From Gnetum montanum (Eukaryota > Streptophyta > Gnetopsida > Gnetales > Gnetaceae), in the NCBI GenBank assembly GCA_015680685.1, contig MNCI01014642.1, positions 1 to 64,000 on the forward strand: 64,000 bases of DNA, read 5' to 3'. Shown here one piece after another: positions 46,018-57,480 of the stretch (positions are counted from its first letter, which is position 1; every line of letters starts with the position of its first letter). A program made the position numbers and the translations under genes. The notes beneath the pieces were generated by a model that worked only from the letters and a program-made list of their open reading frames with translations, made no database searches and was not told the origin of the DNA.

Positions 46018-46350
46018 ATTGAAGAAAATTTAATTCAAGTGGAGAATCCTCATCTCAAATGTAAGGAATTATAATCAAATCTTCATTTTGGTTTGCAATT
46101 CCATTGTTGTCATTTCTTATACTCCTTAGGGTTTTGAGAATTCCTTTGATCACAAATTGGGTCAATTGATTAGAGTATTGGAAAATAATTGTGAATTGTA
46201 ACACCCATCTGCTTGAAATAGCTAGGGTTTAAATACCTTGAACTCATTTCTACTCAAATTAATAAATCCTTGATTGTTTACTTTTAAATTATCTTAATTT
46301 TTTACATATTATTGTAGATATTTGTTAATTTTACCTTATAGGTCTTTTCC

Positions 46351-47570
46351 ATGATGACATTAAACAAGAAGATAGTTCAAACTTTAGCCAACAACATGGT
46401 AGACATGAGAAGTGATTTCAACTACATGGTTGAACAATTTGAGAAGCTGAAAGAGAACAAAGGATAGTCTTCTTTACCAAGTCATCTAGGCAAGAAAATA
46501 ACTTAAGATAATCTTTACCAAGGGCTTTGTCAACACATTCATCCATGCCTCCTCTTGAAGATTACATTACTCTTGAGATTTTTGACTTTAGAGAGAATTA
46601 GAAACAATATGAAGATGTTCTTCATGCTCCAAGTGTTGAGAACAATTCTCAAGGGTTTATCTTTCCAAGCAAGAGGAAGAAGGAATTTCCTTCAAGGCCT
46701 CAAGGGAATTCTAGTGAAGGATTTGAACTCACTCTTGCTAAAGCATTCAAGAATGACTTTAGATATCCTCTTGTGGAAGTCAAAGCATTCAATGCTATGG
46801 AAGTTACCAAATCTTTTCTTTCTTGGGTCAAGATTTTGAACAAGTATTTTGAGCTTAAAGAAGTTGAAGATTATCAAAAGTTGTCGTATACTAAAACTAA
46901 ACTTGAAGGTATGACACAAGTATGGTGGAAAAAAGAAAGCCATGCTTATGTGGTAAGCAATAGTATAATTATTAGATATTGGTCTCTTATTCAATTAATG
47001 CTTAAGCAAAGATTTGAAAAGTCTCATCATAGACAAGAAGCAATTAAAAGGGTGATATATATGAGACAAGGTGATAAGAATGTAAAGGAATATTATATGG
47101 ATTTTTGCAAATCTTTCTATGAAGATAAAGTCTATTAGGATGAGTATGAACAAGCTTCAAACTTCCAAGGTAGATTAAAGAATGAATTCTACCAAGAGCT
47201 TACCTTCTATGAACATCAAACCTTGGATAACACTTTTGGTTTGGCTCTTAAAGCTAAAAGAAAATTTATGGCTACAACAAAGGTCTCAATGCTTCCAAAG
47301 GAAAAAAATTCAAAGCTTCTAAAGGAGATAAAGGAGCAAGGGAAAAGAGTAATTCCAAAGAAGATTGACATGAGAAGCAAGAGAAGAATAATAAATGCTA
47401 AGATTCCAAGAAAGACACTTCTAAGAAATAAGAAGGTCAAGGAAATGACAATGCTTCTAAGGTTTAATGCCTCAATTATGGATAATGGAAACATAACCAA
47501 TGAGAGTGCAAGAAATATAAAGCTTCAAAGGACAAGGAACGTTAAACTTTGGAGAAATAAGGTTCTTTAA
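46351..47570 (+). pseudogene. Gag of the gypsy remnant
   Basis: The core is open at 46773-47138: FLSWVKILNKYFELKEVEDY, KTKLEGMTQVWWKKE and LMLKQRFEKSHHRQEA, the usual Gag pattern with a paired Trp. A Lys-rich region follows (47223-47570), as in nucleocapsid parts, but no CCHC knuckle is visible. A stop at 47138 and frame changes inactivate it. Confidence 0.65.
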
Positions 47571-47635
47571 ATGAAGGTAATTATAGTATCCCTATCATTT
47601 AAGATGTTACTGAAATTTTTAATTTATGGGAAATG

Positions 47636-47905
47636 TTAGTGGTAAATGGATTCACATATTGATAGATGGAAATGCACAAGAGAATTTTATTTCTTCTAAG
47701 GTAGTGGATAGCTTTGGGTTGAAGTAATTTCCTCATCCTAAGCCCTATAGAGTGCATTGGCTCTTTAGGGATCATTTCCAAGAAGTAAAGGAAAGATGCA
47801 TTTTATTGTTTATGATTGGTTTTTTAAAACATCAAGTGTAATGTGACATTTTTTCCATAGATAGTATTGATGTCATAGTTGGTAGATCTTAGAATTATGA
47901 TAACA
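47636..47905 (+). pseudogene. Protease remnant of the gypsy element
   Basis: Read across stops, WIHILIDGNAQENFIS corresponds to the protease start of chromovirus-like elements (LIDGGSTHNFI type), with a degenerate Asp-Gly site. The rest is faint. Confidence 0.45.
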
Positions 47906-48283
47906 AGGCTACATCTGATTGAGCAAGGAATATTTCGTTAGTTTTTATGAAAGATTGGATATACTAGTTGATTCTTATAACATTTCAACAATATAAAGAA
48001 AATGTGCCTATTAATGCTTTTTTGATTTTGCTTGGCGAAAAGGAATATCTCAAAGCCCATGAAGAAAATGGACATGGTTTTGTTATTGTTTCTACTATTG
48101 CAACATGTGAAGAGGATCCACAAAATGAACTTCTAGTAGTAGTGCAACCTTTGGCACACAAGTTTGGTTATGTCTTGAAGAGTAAATTGAAAGGGCTTTC
48201 TTAATTGAGATCCATTTAGCATAAAATTGATTTCATGTCTAAATGAAAAAGCTTATGAAATCACTTCACATTAGAGGTAGGAG

Positions 48284-49310
48284 TTGCATAAACAAGTAAG
48301 TGAATTACTCCCCAATGGTTTTATCAAGGAAGTTATTTCTTCATGTGTTGTTCCTATTGTTCTAGTTTCCAAAAAGAATGTTAATGAAATAAGAATGTGT
48401 ATTGATTTTAGGGCTGTTAATAAGATTACTATTAAATACAGATTTCCTATCCCTATGAGGGATGATATTCTTGATGTTTTGGCCAATGCCAAAATATTTT
48501 CAAAGATTAATTTGAAAAGTGGCTATCATCAAATTAGAATTAAAGTGGAAGATAAATGAAAAATGACATTCAAAACACCTAATGGTTTGTATGAATGGTG
48601 AGTTATACCTTTTGGGCTAACAATTGCTCCAAGCACATTCATGAGACTTATGCATAATGTTTTTAGAGATCTTATTGGAAAATGTTGCATTTTCTTCTTT
48701 TATGATATTCTTGTCTATAGTTCTAATGAATATGATCATGTAAAACACTTGATGGTGGTATGCTCAAAGTTGCAAGAAGCTCAATTAGATATTAATGCCA
48801 AGAAATGTAATTTTATGAGAAATTATCTACCTAGGTCACGTTGTCTCCAAGAATCAAGTTAAGATGGAGCCAAGAAAAATAAAGGTAATTAGGGAGTGGC
48901 CTTCACCTAGAGATGTATGAGAGGTGAGATCTTTTCTTGGTTTGGCTAGTTTCTATGGACAATTTATTAGAAACTTCAATTATGTTGCATGACCTATGTT
49001 ATATTGTTTGAAGAAGAATTCCAGTTTTGTGTGGGATGATGCAAAAATGAATTCTTTTCAAGCTTTGAAGGAGAAGATTGGTAGTGCTTTGGTTTTGATA
49101 GTTTAAAATTTTTTCAAAATTTTTGAAGTAGAGGTGGATGCAAGTGGACCTTCTATTGGAGGTGTGCTTTTTCAAGAAGGTAAGCCTATTGCATTTTGTT
49201 TTTGAAAAATTGAATGAATCTAGAAATAAGTATAGTCTATATGAGAAAGAGCTATATGCTATACTTCAATCACTTAAGCATTAGAGACATTATTTTATGG
49301 ATCATTTTTT
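48284..49310 (+). pseudogene. RT and RNase H of the gypsy remnant
   Basis: LLPNGFIKEVISSCVVPIVL, a IRMCIDFRAVNKITIKYRFP block and FSKINLKSGYHQIRI are classic gypsy RT. The catalytic region reads CCIFFFYDILVYS, so the YMDD box has lost its first Asp (FFYD). Downstream, at about 49130-49310, are pieces of RNase H (EVDASGPSIGGVLFQEG, then a SKYSLYEKELYA-like block). Stops and slips make it inactive. Confidence 0.7.
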
Positions 49311-49494
49311 TTCTTATTGATCATAGAGTAGCTTAGTTCTTGAATTGTGAAAAGAATTTGAGTGCTAAACATTTGAAATAGGTCAAGCAACTTTAAGAAT
49401 TCATATTGCTCATTATTGTGCTGAGGTAAATGACTTTGATTATTTTCTTAAATTATATTCCAATGATACTAATTTTTGTGATATCTCAAAAGAA

Positions 49495-50128
49495 TTGAAT
49501 GCTTCGTTGTTAGTAAGGGCTAACAAATGGAAGGCATATCATATTAAGAATGAAATTCCTTTTAGAGGTGGAAAAATTTGTGTTTTCAAATGTGATTTCA
49601 AATTCAAGATTCTTGAGGAGAAGCATAGTAGTGACATGACTAGACATATGGATAAGACAAAGACCTTGGAATTGGTGAGCAAGAGTTATTTTTGGCTAGG
49701 TATGTACAAAGATGTTGTCAAATTTGTCAAGGAATGTTATGTTTGTAAACATTTCAAAGGTGGGAAAGGTGTTAATGGAAATTACATGTCTTTACCAATT
49801 CCAAATGCTCCTTGGGAAAGTGTTTCTTTGGACTTTGTGTATGGCATTCCAAAAACAAGATTGCATCATAACTCTATCCTTACTGTGGTAGATAGATTTA
49901 CCAAGATGGCTTGTTTTATATCATGTAAGAGAAGTAGTGATGCTTCTCATGTTGCTCATTTATTCTTTTAACATGTTGTGAAATTGCATGAAATTCCATT
50001 GAATATTGTGAGTGATAGGGATGTTAAATTCACTAGTCATTTTTGAAGATCTCTTTGGATATTGTTGAAAATAGAGTTGTCATTTTCTATAGCCTATCAC
50101 CCTCAAATTGATGAGCAAACTAAAGTGG
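49495..50128 (+). pseudogene. Integrase of the gypsy remnant, truncated
   Basis: The zinc finger (TRHMDKTKTLELVSKSYFWL, ECYVCKHFKGG) and core are clear: SVSLDFVYGIP (first Asp), NIVSDRDVKFTSHF (second Asp, after a stop at 49969) and YHPQIDEQTKVE (Glu). Similarity stops within a few bases of 50128, inside the enzyme core, which marks a rearrangement point. Confidence 0.7.
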
Positions 50129-51230
50129 AGGTTCTTGACAAAATTGAGTTTATGTGTTGCATGACACAAGACATCATTAATCGATTACAATAGATTGCTC
50201 CCAATGTTGGTAAGAACTCTAGCATGCTTTACCTAATTTAAATTTTTGGTCATGCATCTTTGTCATTTTTTGTTTTATAGTCTTTTAAGTTTTATGGTTT
50301 TAGTTATTTAAAGCTTTTTTTGCCAATTTGTTTGTTTACTATTTTTATGTATTTATTTATTTTATATTATTTGTAGTGTCCAAGGTTGGATGGGATTGCA
50401 AATGCACTATTGAGCTTGATGAGTTGCCCACACTGCCACCTAAGGTGGAGAATGTTTCACAAAGGTTATACAAGAGTGCCACTAAATGTGCACTCTCATG
50501 TGCCAATAAATGTGCACTCTCATGTGCCAAGACTTTGTTGGAGTACCAACATTCCAATGAATTCCTATGGAAAAGAGTTGTAGCATTGGAAAAGAAAAAC
50601 AAGTGATAGGAAGAAAATATTAGAGAACTTAGGGACTACAAGAAGTTTGTAGAAGCCTTGGTGGCTAATAGAGACTCCTTACAAACTAAGGAGATTGAAT
50701 GGTCATTTTATTGGAATTTCATCCATGGTAAGGTTGCTCTTGTTAGGAGCAACATTGAACAAAAGTTACAGATGGATCTGCTAGGGTGAAAGATTAGAGA
50801 GTGGCAGGATAATTGTGCTTGGGGTCCTTGAGTGGGGTAGGGCCCAAAAGGACCATAAGAAAAAGTAAAAGACTGAATGAGAGTGTTATTTGAAGTGCTT
50901 ACATGAGGAGTCCATAGAGAGGTGCAAGTTCGAGATGTTCGTGAAGGGAATCAACACTAGGGATGCCTTCAAATTATTTGAAGGTTCTCTGGTGACCTTC
51001 AATTTTCTTTCTCCTCATATTATCACCACTTTAGGAGAAGCAACTATTGCTACCCTTTCATGAGATCCACCCTCATGGACTGACATCAAGGAGAGGAACA
51101 TCTCGAGAGGTGTTGAATTTGGGGAAGTAGATATGGCAAACATGAACAAAGATCAAATTCTCCATTGTTTAGAGACTAGTCTTCAAAAAGTTTCTATAGA
51201 AAATGTTATAACTAAATCTTCCTAGGTTTT
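50129..51230 (+). pseudogene. Second copy of the retrotransposon-borne antisense gene (exons 6-7)
   Basis: DKIEFMCCMTQDIINRLQ matches SKMDFVSGIAEEVFERIQ at the end of exon 6 of the gene at 29455-33824. An intron follows (50210-50376, GTAAGA to TTTGTAG), then VSKVGWDCKCTIELDELPT and LPPKVENVSQRLYKS, matching exon 7 (GAKLRWDPSEM, LPPKVEQVPRPIYNE). Intron phase (1) and position are the same in both. Later matches include EIEWSFYWNF, FEMFVKGI and VDMANMNKDQILHCLE. A repeated CALSCAN segment is unique to this copy. Stops at 50605 and elsewhere show decay. It lies in the same orientation as the gypsy pol before it. Confidence 0.7.
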
Positions 51231-52397
51231 TTTGTTTTTAATTAATTTCTTTATTTTACTATATTTAAGTTTAATTCCAATATTTGGATAATTCCTCCTA
51301 GTAAGCAAGATATCTACGCAACGAGGTAACATGATCCATCTTTGTTATGTTTGACAATGGCTAGCAAGAGCTGATTTGCTCAAACTTTTCTCTTCTTTCT
51401 TGTCTAGCCACCTTCACAATGCTTGTATGAAAATGTCAAGATTGTTGTTGTAAGCTTTGACCTTTTTTTAAAAAAATCCTTTATTACCTATTCTTTGGAT
51501 CTCTCCACCAATCCTCTACACTCTCACACCTAAATGACTTGGATGAGAGTTGTTTCTGTAACAATTCAAAAACACCCATAATGATTTGGGGCATTTTTGG
51601 CAAACTATGGTCAACGGGGGCTATGGATCCCTGATACAAGGATTGGTACCACCAGAAAAAAGTGAGAGTATCCTTGGGCCCATTGATAATTGTGAATGTT
51701 TTAAAAATTTTGAATTTTTGGATTTTGGTTGGAATTTTGATGAATCCTCCCCTTTTGAATACATAGATCTAGAATATGAATCTTGAATTATATCGTTTTT
51801 TTTCCTATAGCTTCTTAAGTCTAATTTTGATATCTTTCTGTAAGTTGATGGAGTGGGGGAAAACCTAGCATGTTAATTTATGGTTCTGATCTATTTATTC
51901 TCTACTATTAAACATATGAATTTCCTGATTAAATGATTACTAGTAAAATGGTTACAAGAGTTAAATTCAGATCTTGTTCTTGTCTATGGCTAGAAATTAT
52001 AAAATATTATTATGTGATTGAAAAAATATGAGATTATTAGTTTATCTACTTTTGTGGTCATTTATTTAGTTTTCAAATGTGCAAAAGATCTTGATTAAAT
52101 ATTTCTTTTTAGGTTGAATAATGAAAAGTTTGATTTTTTTTATTTGATGAATCTTGCACAAATATTTTACTATCGCTATTTCTTTATAAAATTATCTCTT
52201 GATTCATAAAAATTAATATTGATTGACCTTTTTTAGAGATAGATCTAGGAATTGTTGATTTTGTTTTAATTTTTATAAAAATAATGTTTGATTGTTGTAG
52301 AGAAAAAGCCACCTGGGCATTTTCTTCTTTCAACTAGCTTTCTTTCTAAGGGGCTTCGGGTGCTAGCTCTTGCTTCATATGAATGTGTATTACATTT
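51231..52397. other. AT-rich interval, possibly containing an LTR
   Basis: A 66-residue open stretch (51586-51786) is not recognised. The right end may be an LTR, since a Met-type primer site follows at 52398, but no partner was found. Confidence 0.4.
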
Positions 52398-52415
52398 TGA
52401 TATCAGAGTGCTAGG
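52398..52415 (+). promoter_or_regulatory. Possible primer-binding site
   Basis: TGATATCAGAGTGCTAGG is close to the initiator-Met primer pattern TGGTATCAGAGC. Without paired LTRs this may be chance or a remnant. Confidence 0.3.
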
Positions 52416-52448
52416 TTCGACTTTATTTTACTTTCCTTCAAACATATT

Positions 52449-53150
52449 ATGAAGTATAGATTTGTGCATTTTTTGATGTGGTGTTGGTTTTTCTTTCATA
52501 TGCCTAAATTGAGAAGAAATGCCTCTTGGGCTAGCTTGAGGAAGTTTATAAGGACCACCTCTAGCATGTTACACCTAGATAAGGCTAGGGACCTTGTTGG
52601 TGGGGTCCAAGCTCAAGGGGAAGAGAAATACAAAGAATTCCAAGAAGTGGCCACCTTCATGGCTTTTTAATGTAGCAAGGATATTCTAGACACAACCCAG
52701 ATGCAGGAGCAGCCATAGTGCCCTTGCATTAGGCTTCCCCATTTGGTTTGATGATTATTTATCTTTGGCTTACACATGGATGTCCTATTTGCTATTTCGA
52801 GATTTTATGTTTTGGATTAGAAATTGACCTTTGTAGGTATAGGGCCTTCAGATAGGCTAATTTTTTTCCCTATACTACATCTATGAATGCATAAGGGTAC
52901 CTCTCTATTTTATCTTTGGAGGGTTTTTCCACCTAGCACGTCCCCTTCGACACCACCCTTATAGGGGTTCTTCCCCCTACTACTTGTAACCATTTTTTGC
53001 TTGTAATATATTTTCAACCTTTTCTCAAAAACAAAGAAAAAAAAATTCTAGACCAATATATCAAATTGGTTTGTTTAAAGTTTGTTAAAATTACATCTCA
53101 ATAAAAAATATTAGATTTCTTATGAAGATTCAAAACATATTTTACAAGCT
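52449..53150 (+). other. Unrecognised short frame and LINE-like tail
   Basis: A 73-residue frame (52449-52670) shows no known domain; it ends in charged, helix-prone residues (DKARDLVGGVQAQGEEKYKE). The following 370 bp, ending TTTTCTCAAAAACAAAGAAA near 53040, looks like a retroposon 3' tail, but this is weak. Confidence 0.25.
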
Positions 53151-53159
53151 AGCTTGCAT

Positions 53160-54200
53160 AGCATTCCACGTGCATAGTTAGCTTTGGTGTCTGGTTGAAT
53201 GGTCTAGTTGGGGCGACATCCTCCCATGGCTAGAGGATGAACCAACCCTCCCTAATGACACTTTCTTCTCCAATTGGTGGGCTAACAAGATGGAATTTCA
53301 GGGGATGAAGATTAAGCTAACTAAGATAGCATTGGTTGCTCACTTGGGGGTGCAGCCAAATGGGGAAATTATTATTTCCACAATTTGAGGGCTCTAGGAT
53401 GCTGAGCTATTCTTTCTTGGAATGGTGCCACATACAAAGATTGGGCAGGTGCCAAAGTATCATTTTCCACCAATTTGGGGTCAGGTTGCTGAGTTGGTCA
53501 ATAGAGTTTTTGTCCAATCTAGCAATGCCTCCAAGTTGTAGGGCATACACTTTGCCTTCTTGAGATGCATGACACTTGGGCTTAGGATCAACCTACCCCA
53601 TTTTCCCCTAAAATTATTATGGTAGGGGAAGTGGGGACAACATTCTAGGCTCATCTTGGTCCTTTGGCAAGGTGTGGTTGCTATGCAACCAACACAAGAT
53701 CTCATTGGACCTTCTTGATAGGGGGCTACTACGAAGGCTACGGTGGTGTGCTCTAGGAAGTAAGTCAAGCAGCGGGGGATGTCGACTTTGACTTCAATGG
53801 CCATGGTAGATGAACTTTTGGCTAGCATGGGTTTGATTGGGAATTTGATGCTTGCCATGGAGTTGGAAAGGGTCACAGAGGAGGTGTCAGCTAAGGCCAG
53901 GGTTAAAGAGTAGTAGGCTTAGGGGGCTCAATGGGAGGAGGCCCTCCAATGGGTGTAGGCTAACTTGGAGTCCCATTTCCATGAATGGGAACAAGAGCTA
54001 CTTAGGTAGCAAGCTTTGCAAGTAGAGAGCTCTCGAGCAAGATTAGTGAATGAGCTACGCAACTAGGTTCAAGTAGAGCTATATCAGGAAGAGCTTAGTC
54101 AAAGGGAAAGGGAGTCAATGAAGTGTGTGCAATGGGATTGAGAGTAGGTGGAGGAGGTGCAATGGCAACGGCAACTCGATAGAATGCACAAGAATAACAT
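53160..54200 (+). pseudogene. Degenerate coiled-coil gene, unassigned
   Basis: Read through stops, an N-terminal part (SWGDILPWLEDEPTLPN, NKMEFQGMKIKLTKIALVAH, LGVQPNGEIII) is followed by a long helical, Glu/Gln/Arg-rich part (VDELLASMGLIGNLMLAMEL onward, to about 54200). The step FQGMKIKLTK then HLGVQPNGE resembles IKGVKVVFHLS then LFGVPVDG in exon 4 of the antisense gene, and both are followed by coiled coils. It may be a distant relative. At least eight stops are present. Confidence 0.35.
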
Positions 54201-54429
54201 TAGGTAATGGTTGGGGGAAGGGTGGTGCCCTTCTATCACTTTGATCATCAATTGTGAGAGCTCATGGGTGGCATTGCGGTGGCATATTCATTGTACGTCC
54301 ACACATTTTCATCCAAATGGTGGGGGTTAGCTGAGGAGTAGGTTTGAAGAGAGGTGACCCTGTAGGATTTCTAGTAGGTTGCCAATTTCATGGGTTTTGA
54401 GCTACACAAAAACATGCTAGATATTCTAC

Positions 54430-54910
54430 ATGCCCTCAAATGGCCAAATTACGAATGTCACACCCTACCTAGACAATTGCAATGGCTTTGGTGGTGCCTA
54501 GGCCTTGTTGAGTTTTTCTTCATTTCCCTCAGTTGGTTTTGTTGATTGGTCTAGTTTCTTATTTAGCTTGTTTGGCCTTGGTTTGTGCGTAGTGCATTTT
54601 TTGCCTATGGGGTATGGGCCCTTATTGTTGGGGGCAGGCTGGGGGGCAGGTGTGTGGGGGGAGGGTGGGACGATGAGGGGGTAGCAAGGCTGGAAGGTTT
54701 TTCCCCTTGGTGTGTGTTTTTCATCAAGGCTTTTTGTGTTGGGTTTGGTTTGGTTGCATTGGACTTGTAGGGTTTTACCCATGGTGTTGTGGCTAGGGTG
54801 TTTCCCCTTCTCTGAGGGTGGGTCCATCCAATTGTCTTCTCATGTAAACTATTTGTACAAATTTCCTTTTAATAATTTATTTCCCAAAAATTCTCTCTAA
54901 AAAAAACTTG
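54430..54910 (+). other. LINE-like 3' untranslated tail (tentative)
   Basis: The G/T-rich stretch with GGGTTTTACCCATGGTGTTG, then TTTCCCCTTCTCTGAGGG and a T/A-rich end, resembles plant LINE 3' tails. The minus-strand proline-rich frame here is a shadow of this composition. Confidence 0.3.
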
Positions 54911-55079
54911 TTTTACATTTATTTCACTTTCAAAAGATACAAATTAATTCTATCTCTTAATTGATGTGATGCCTATATTTTAATTTTTTGTGCAAATGTT
55001 CAAAGCATTTTTAGATATTTTAAGTAGAGAAATGGCTCAGGATCCATTCTTTGGCTATACAAAGTATAGAGAGTTGTTA

Positions 55080-55812
55080 ACGTAAACTTTATTTTACAAG
55101 TCGGTCATTTTTTTATGGCTAGATAACTCTTTGCCATCAAAAATTTCTATCATCATTACAGATGTGAGGGGTAGGTTATTTATTTATTTGATATTACACT
55201 CCACATATTTTTCACTTTGAAATGTAATTTTTTTCCTTCTTTAGAAGATGCGCCCAATGTCATATGGGTCAGTTAGCTTTGATAAGGTGAGCACACTATA
55301 TATTATTGAATGGTGAAGTTAGGAAAGGTTAATTTGGGTTCCATATTTTGTGCTTATTATTACATAATAAATATTTTAAGTTTTGTAGGGTGAACCCTTA
55401 GAGTATCCAGTCTCTTTGCCTCTTCCAAAACATTTTGCTGTTGCACAAGTTTTTTGTGAACGCTGAAATTATGAATATGAATCCATTGGCACCAATTTGC
55501 ATAATGTCATTGTAAAATGAAATGGAAAAAATGAAAAGGGTTCAGGCCCATGTATTGATATGCACTGCATGATATAGGTGAAATGACATATTGAGATTAT
55601 TGATATTGTTCTTGTAGGTCACTGGTGAAGTGGAGTATTTAGATGATTTAAAAATTGGAGATGCTTTGCATGTTGTGTGTTTGTTCACTCAATAGTTGCA
55701 AATGCTGAAATTAAGGCCATTGACCCTTCAGAAGTTCTTGCCATAAAGGGGTTATGGCATTCTTGTCTACAGAAACTGTTACAGCTAATGGTTACTACAA
55801 TTTAGTTAGGTA
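55080..55812 (+). pseudogene. Xanthine dehydrogenase/aldehyde oxidase-like fragment with introns
   Basis: Exon pieces in order: FYKSVIFLWLDNSLPSKIS (about 55095-55150); KMRPMSYGSVSFDK (55243-55287) with donor GTGAGC; GEPLEYPVSLPLPKHFAVAQ (about 55390-55449) after acceptor TTTTGTAG; then, after acceptor CTTGTAG (55619), VTGEVEYLDDLKIGDALHVV and, one frame over, HSIVANAEIKAIDPSEVLAI and NGYYNLV ending at donor GTAAGC. QVTGEAEYxDD is a hallmark of XDH molybdopterin-domain starts, an enzyme of purine breakdown. Only a small internal part is present and the frame is broken. Retained introns indicate genomic duplication, not retroposition. Confidence 0.55.
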
Positions 55813-56044
55813 AGCACATATTTGTTCTAGTTGGATAATACTTAATTACTGTTCAGAGTATGGTTATCATATTTCTATATAGAAACCTTCTCTTATTTTA
55901 TGGTAAAATAAACATAAATGTATTTAAGAAAATAAGAAAGTAATGACGAATTACAATCCATATTCATAGCTTATATTTTTTTCAAGATGTTTTGAATAAT
56001 TCTAGATTCATCATAAAGTGAAAGTGATTTTTGAAGAATTAGAG
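55813..56044. other. AT-rich interval before the copia element
   Basis: No coding signal. The base stretch before the LTR ends in TAGAG, a possible 5-bp target duplication whose partner is not visible. Confidence 0.5.
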
Positions 56045-56349
56045 TGTTAGAAAGTTAGAATAAAGTTTGATCAACTTATCAAAATTAGCTGATTCTCTAA
56101 ATCAATTAGGGCTTGAATTTTCCAAGATTAGTATTGTGGATATCAAAATTGGACTTACCAAGATTAGTTGATTCTCAAAATCAATTTTTGTCATTAATAT
56201 CTATCAGTCATTTAATAGATATCTTGTTCCTTATTTAGCAGAGTTCATATTGTAATTCTTTTGTATAAATTGTTGTAATTGTTAATTTAAGATAAATGAG
56301 AAAGTAAGAGAATTATTTTTCCAATATTTTTTTCTCTCCTTCCTATTCA
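56045..56349 (+). repeat. LTR 1 of the copia array
   Basis: It starts TGTTAGAAAGTTAGAATAAA, ends CCTATTCA and carries repeated words ATCAACTTA(C/T)CAAAATTAG and TTGATTCTC. It matches 60727-61061 and the start of 61254-61332. Confidence 0.8.
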
Positions 56350-56363
56350 TGGTATCAAAGCAG
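56350..56363 (+). promoter_or_regulatory. Primer-binding site of the copia element
   Basis: TGGTATCAAAGCAG directly follows the LTR and fits the initiator tRNA-Met pattern used by most plant copia elements. Confidence 0.7.
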
Positions 56364-56402
56364 TTTCTTTCATCAATGTAAAAACCCAATTAGCAGACCA
56401 AA

Positions 56403-57240
56403 ATGGTGAGCATGGCACCTGAATTCTTTACAATGGAATCCTCTTTGATTCCAACTATCTCAACTTCACCCTTATCCTTTTCCTCTTCTCAAACCAAAAA
56501 TCATTCTCTTCAAATCACCATACACTGACTGAATGAAAATAATTTCTATGAATGGTATCAATCAATCCTACTTGTGATCAAAGGGAGGGGCAAAATGGGC
56601 TACCTAACAAGAGTAACTGCCATGCCTGAAGAAGGTTCTGCCATGTACAACAAATGAGAGGTGGAAAACATAACAATGATGTCTTGGTTGATCAATTCAA
56701 TGGAGCCCAAAATTGCAAAGCTGTATCTATTTTAGAGCTTGAAAACATCTCAAAAATCTTCAAAGTCCAATTTTCCATCCTCAATACTCGGCAAGGTAAC
56801 TCATTAGTCACTAGATATTTCAATACTATCTCAGAACTATGGCAAGAAATTGATGTATTCCACAATGTGACTTGGGAATCTCCTGATGATGTGATCATGT
56901 ATAACAAAATGGTGGAAAGAGAGTAGATTTTTGATTTTTTTGCAATGCCTTAACAAAGACCTTGATGAAGTTTAGAGACAAGTACTTGGTACTAAACCAC
57001 TCCCCTCCTTGAAGGAAGTTTTGTAGAAGTGAGGAGGGAAGAAAGTAGAAAGAAAGTGATGATGGACTCTCAAAATCCACCCATTGAAGCCATGTCCCAT
57101 GCTTCAACTCTAATTGCAAACCATGAAGGAGGTAACTTAAGGAACCAAAATGGAAAAGATAAACAACCATGGTGCAAGCATTGTAACAAGCCCTATCACA
57201 CCAAGGATATATGCTAGGATATACATGGAAAGCCTATGAA
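56403..57240 (+). pseudogene. Gag of the copia element
   Basis: From ATG 56403 (MVSMAPEFFTMESSL) the frame shows the copia Gag (UBN2-type) pattern: LNENNFYEWYQSILLVIKGR, MMSWLINSMEPKIAK and, one frame over, LVTRYFNTISELWQEIDVFH. A zinc knuckle, CKHCNKPYHTKDIC (C-x2-C-x4-H-x4-C), lies near 57173-57214. Stops at 56544 and 56655 and slips break it. Confidence 0.75.
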
Positions 57241-57480
57241 TTGAAAACCACGAAGCCAATGATAGAACAACAAGTCAGCATACATAGTTGAATCATCAAA
57301 TGAGAGGAAGATTGCCTAAAAATTATTTACTGATGAATAGCTACAGCTACTCTGGAAATTGCTCAATGTCTCCCAAAATAGCAAGGAAACCAAGGCTACT
57401 CCTAAAGCTCCTACTGCACTTGCTGCCCAATGAGGTAATACTAGTCTTGTCTATTCCTTATGCTCCTAAAATTGCTCCTT

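Larger units (their letters stand above)
46351..50128 (+). mobile_element. Gypsy element remnant (chromovirus-like), internal region
   Basis: Gag, protease, RT, RNase H and integrase follow in gypsy order on the plus strand, all broken. The element stops abruptly inside the integrase core at about 50128, where sequence related to the antisense gene of the giant element begins. Chromovirus-like RT wording (an INLKSGYHQIRIKVED block) and the Met primer support that lineage; I saw no chromodomain because the C-terminus is missing. Confidence 0.7.

Noticed and set aside
54498-54827. Proline-rich minus-strand frame of 109 residues
   Set aside because: It is opposite a G/T-rich retroposon-like tail; low complexity explains it and there is no start context or domain.
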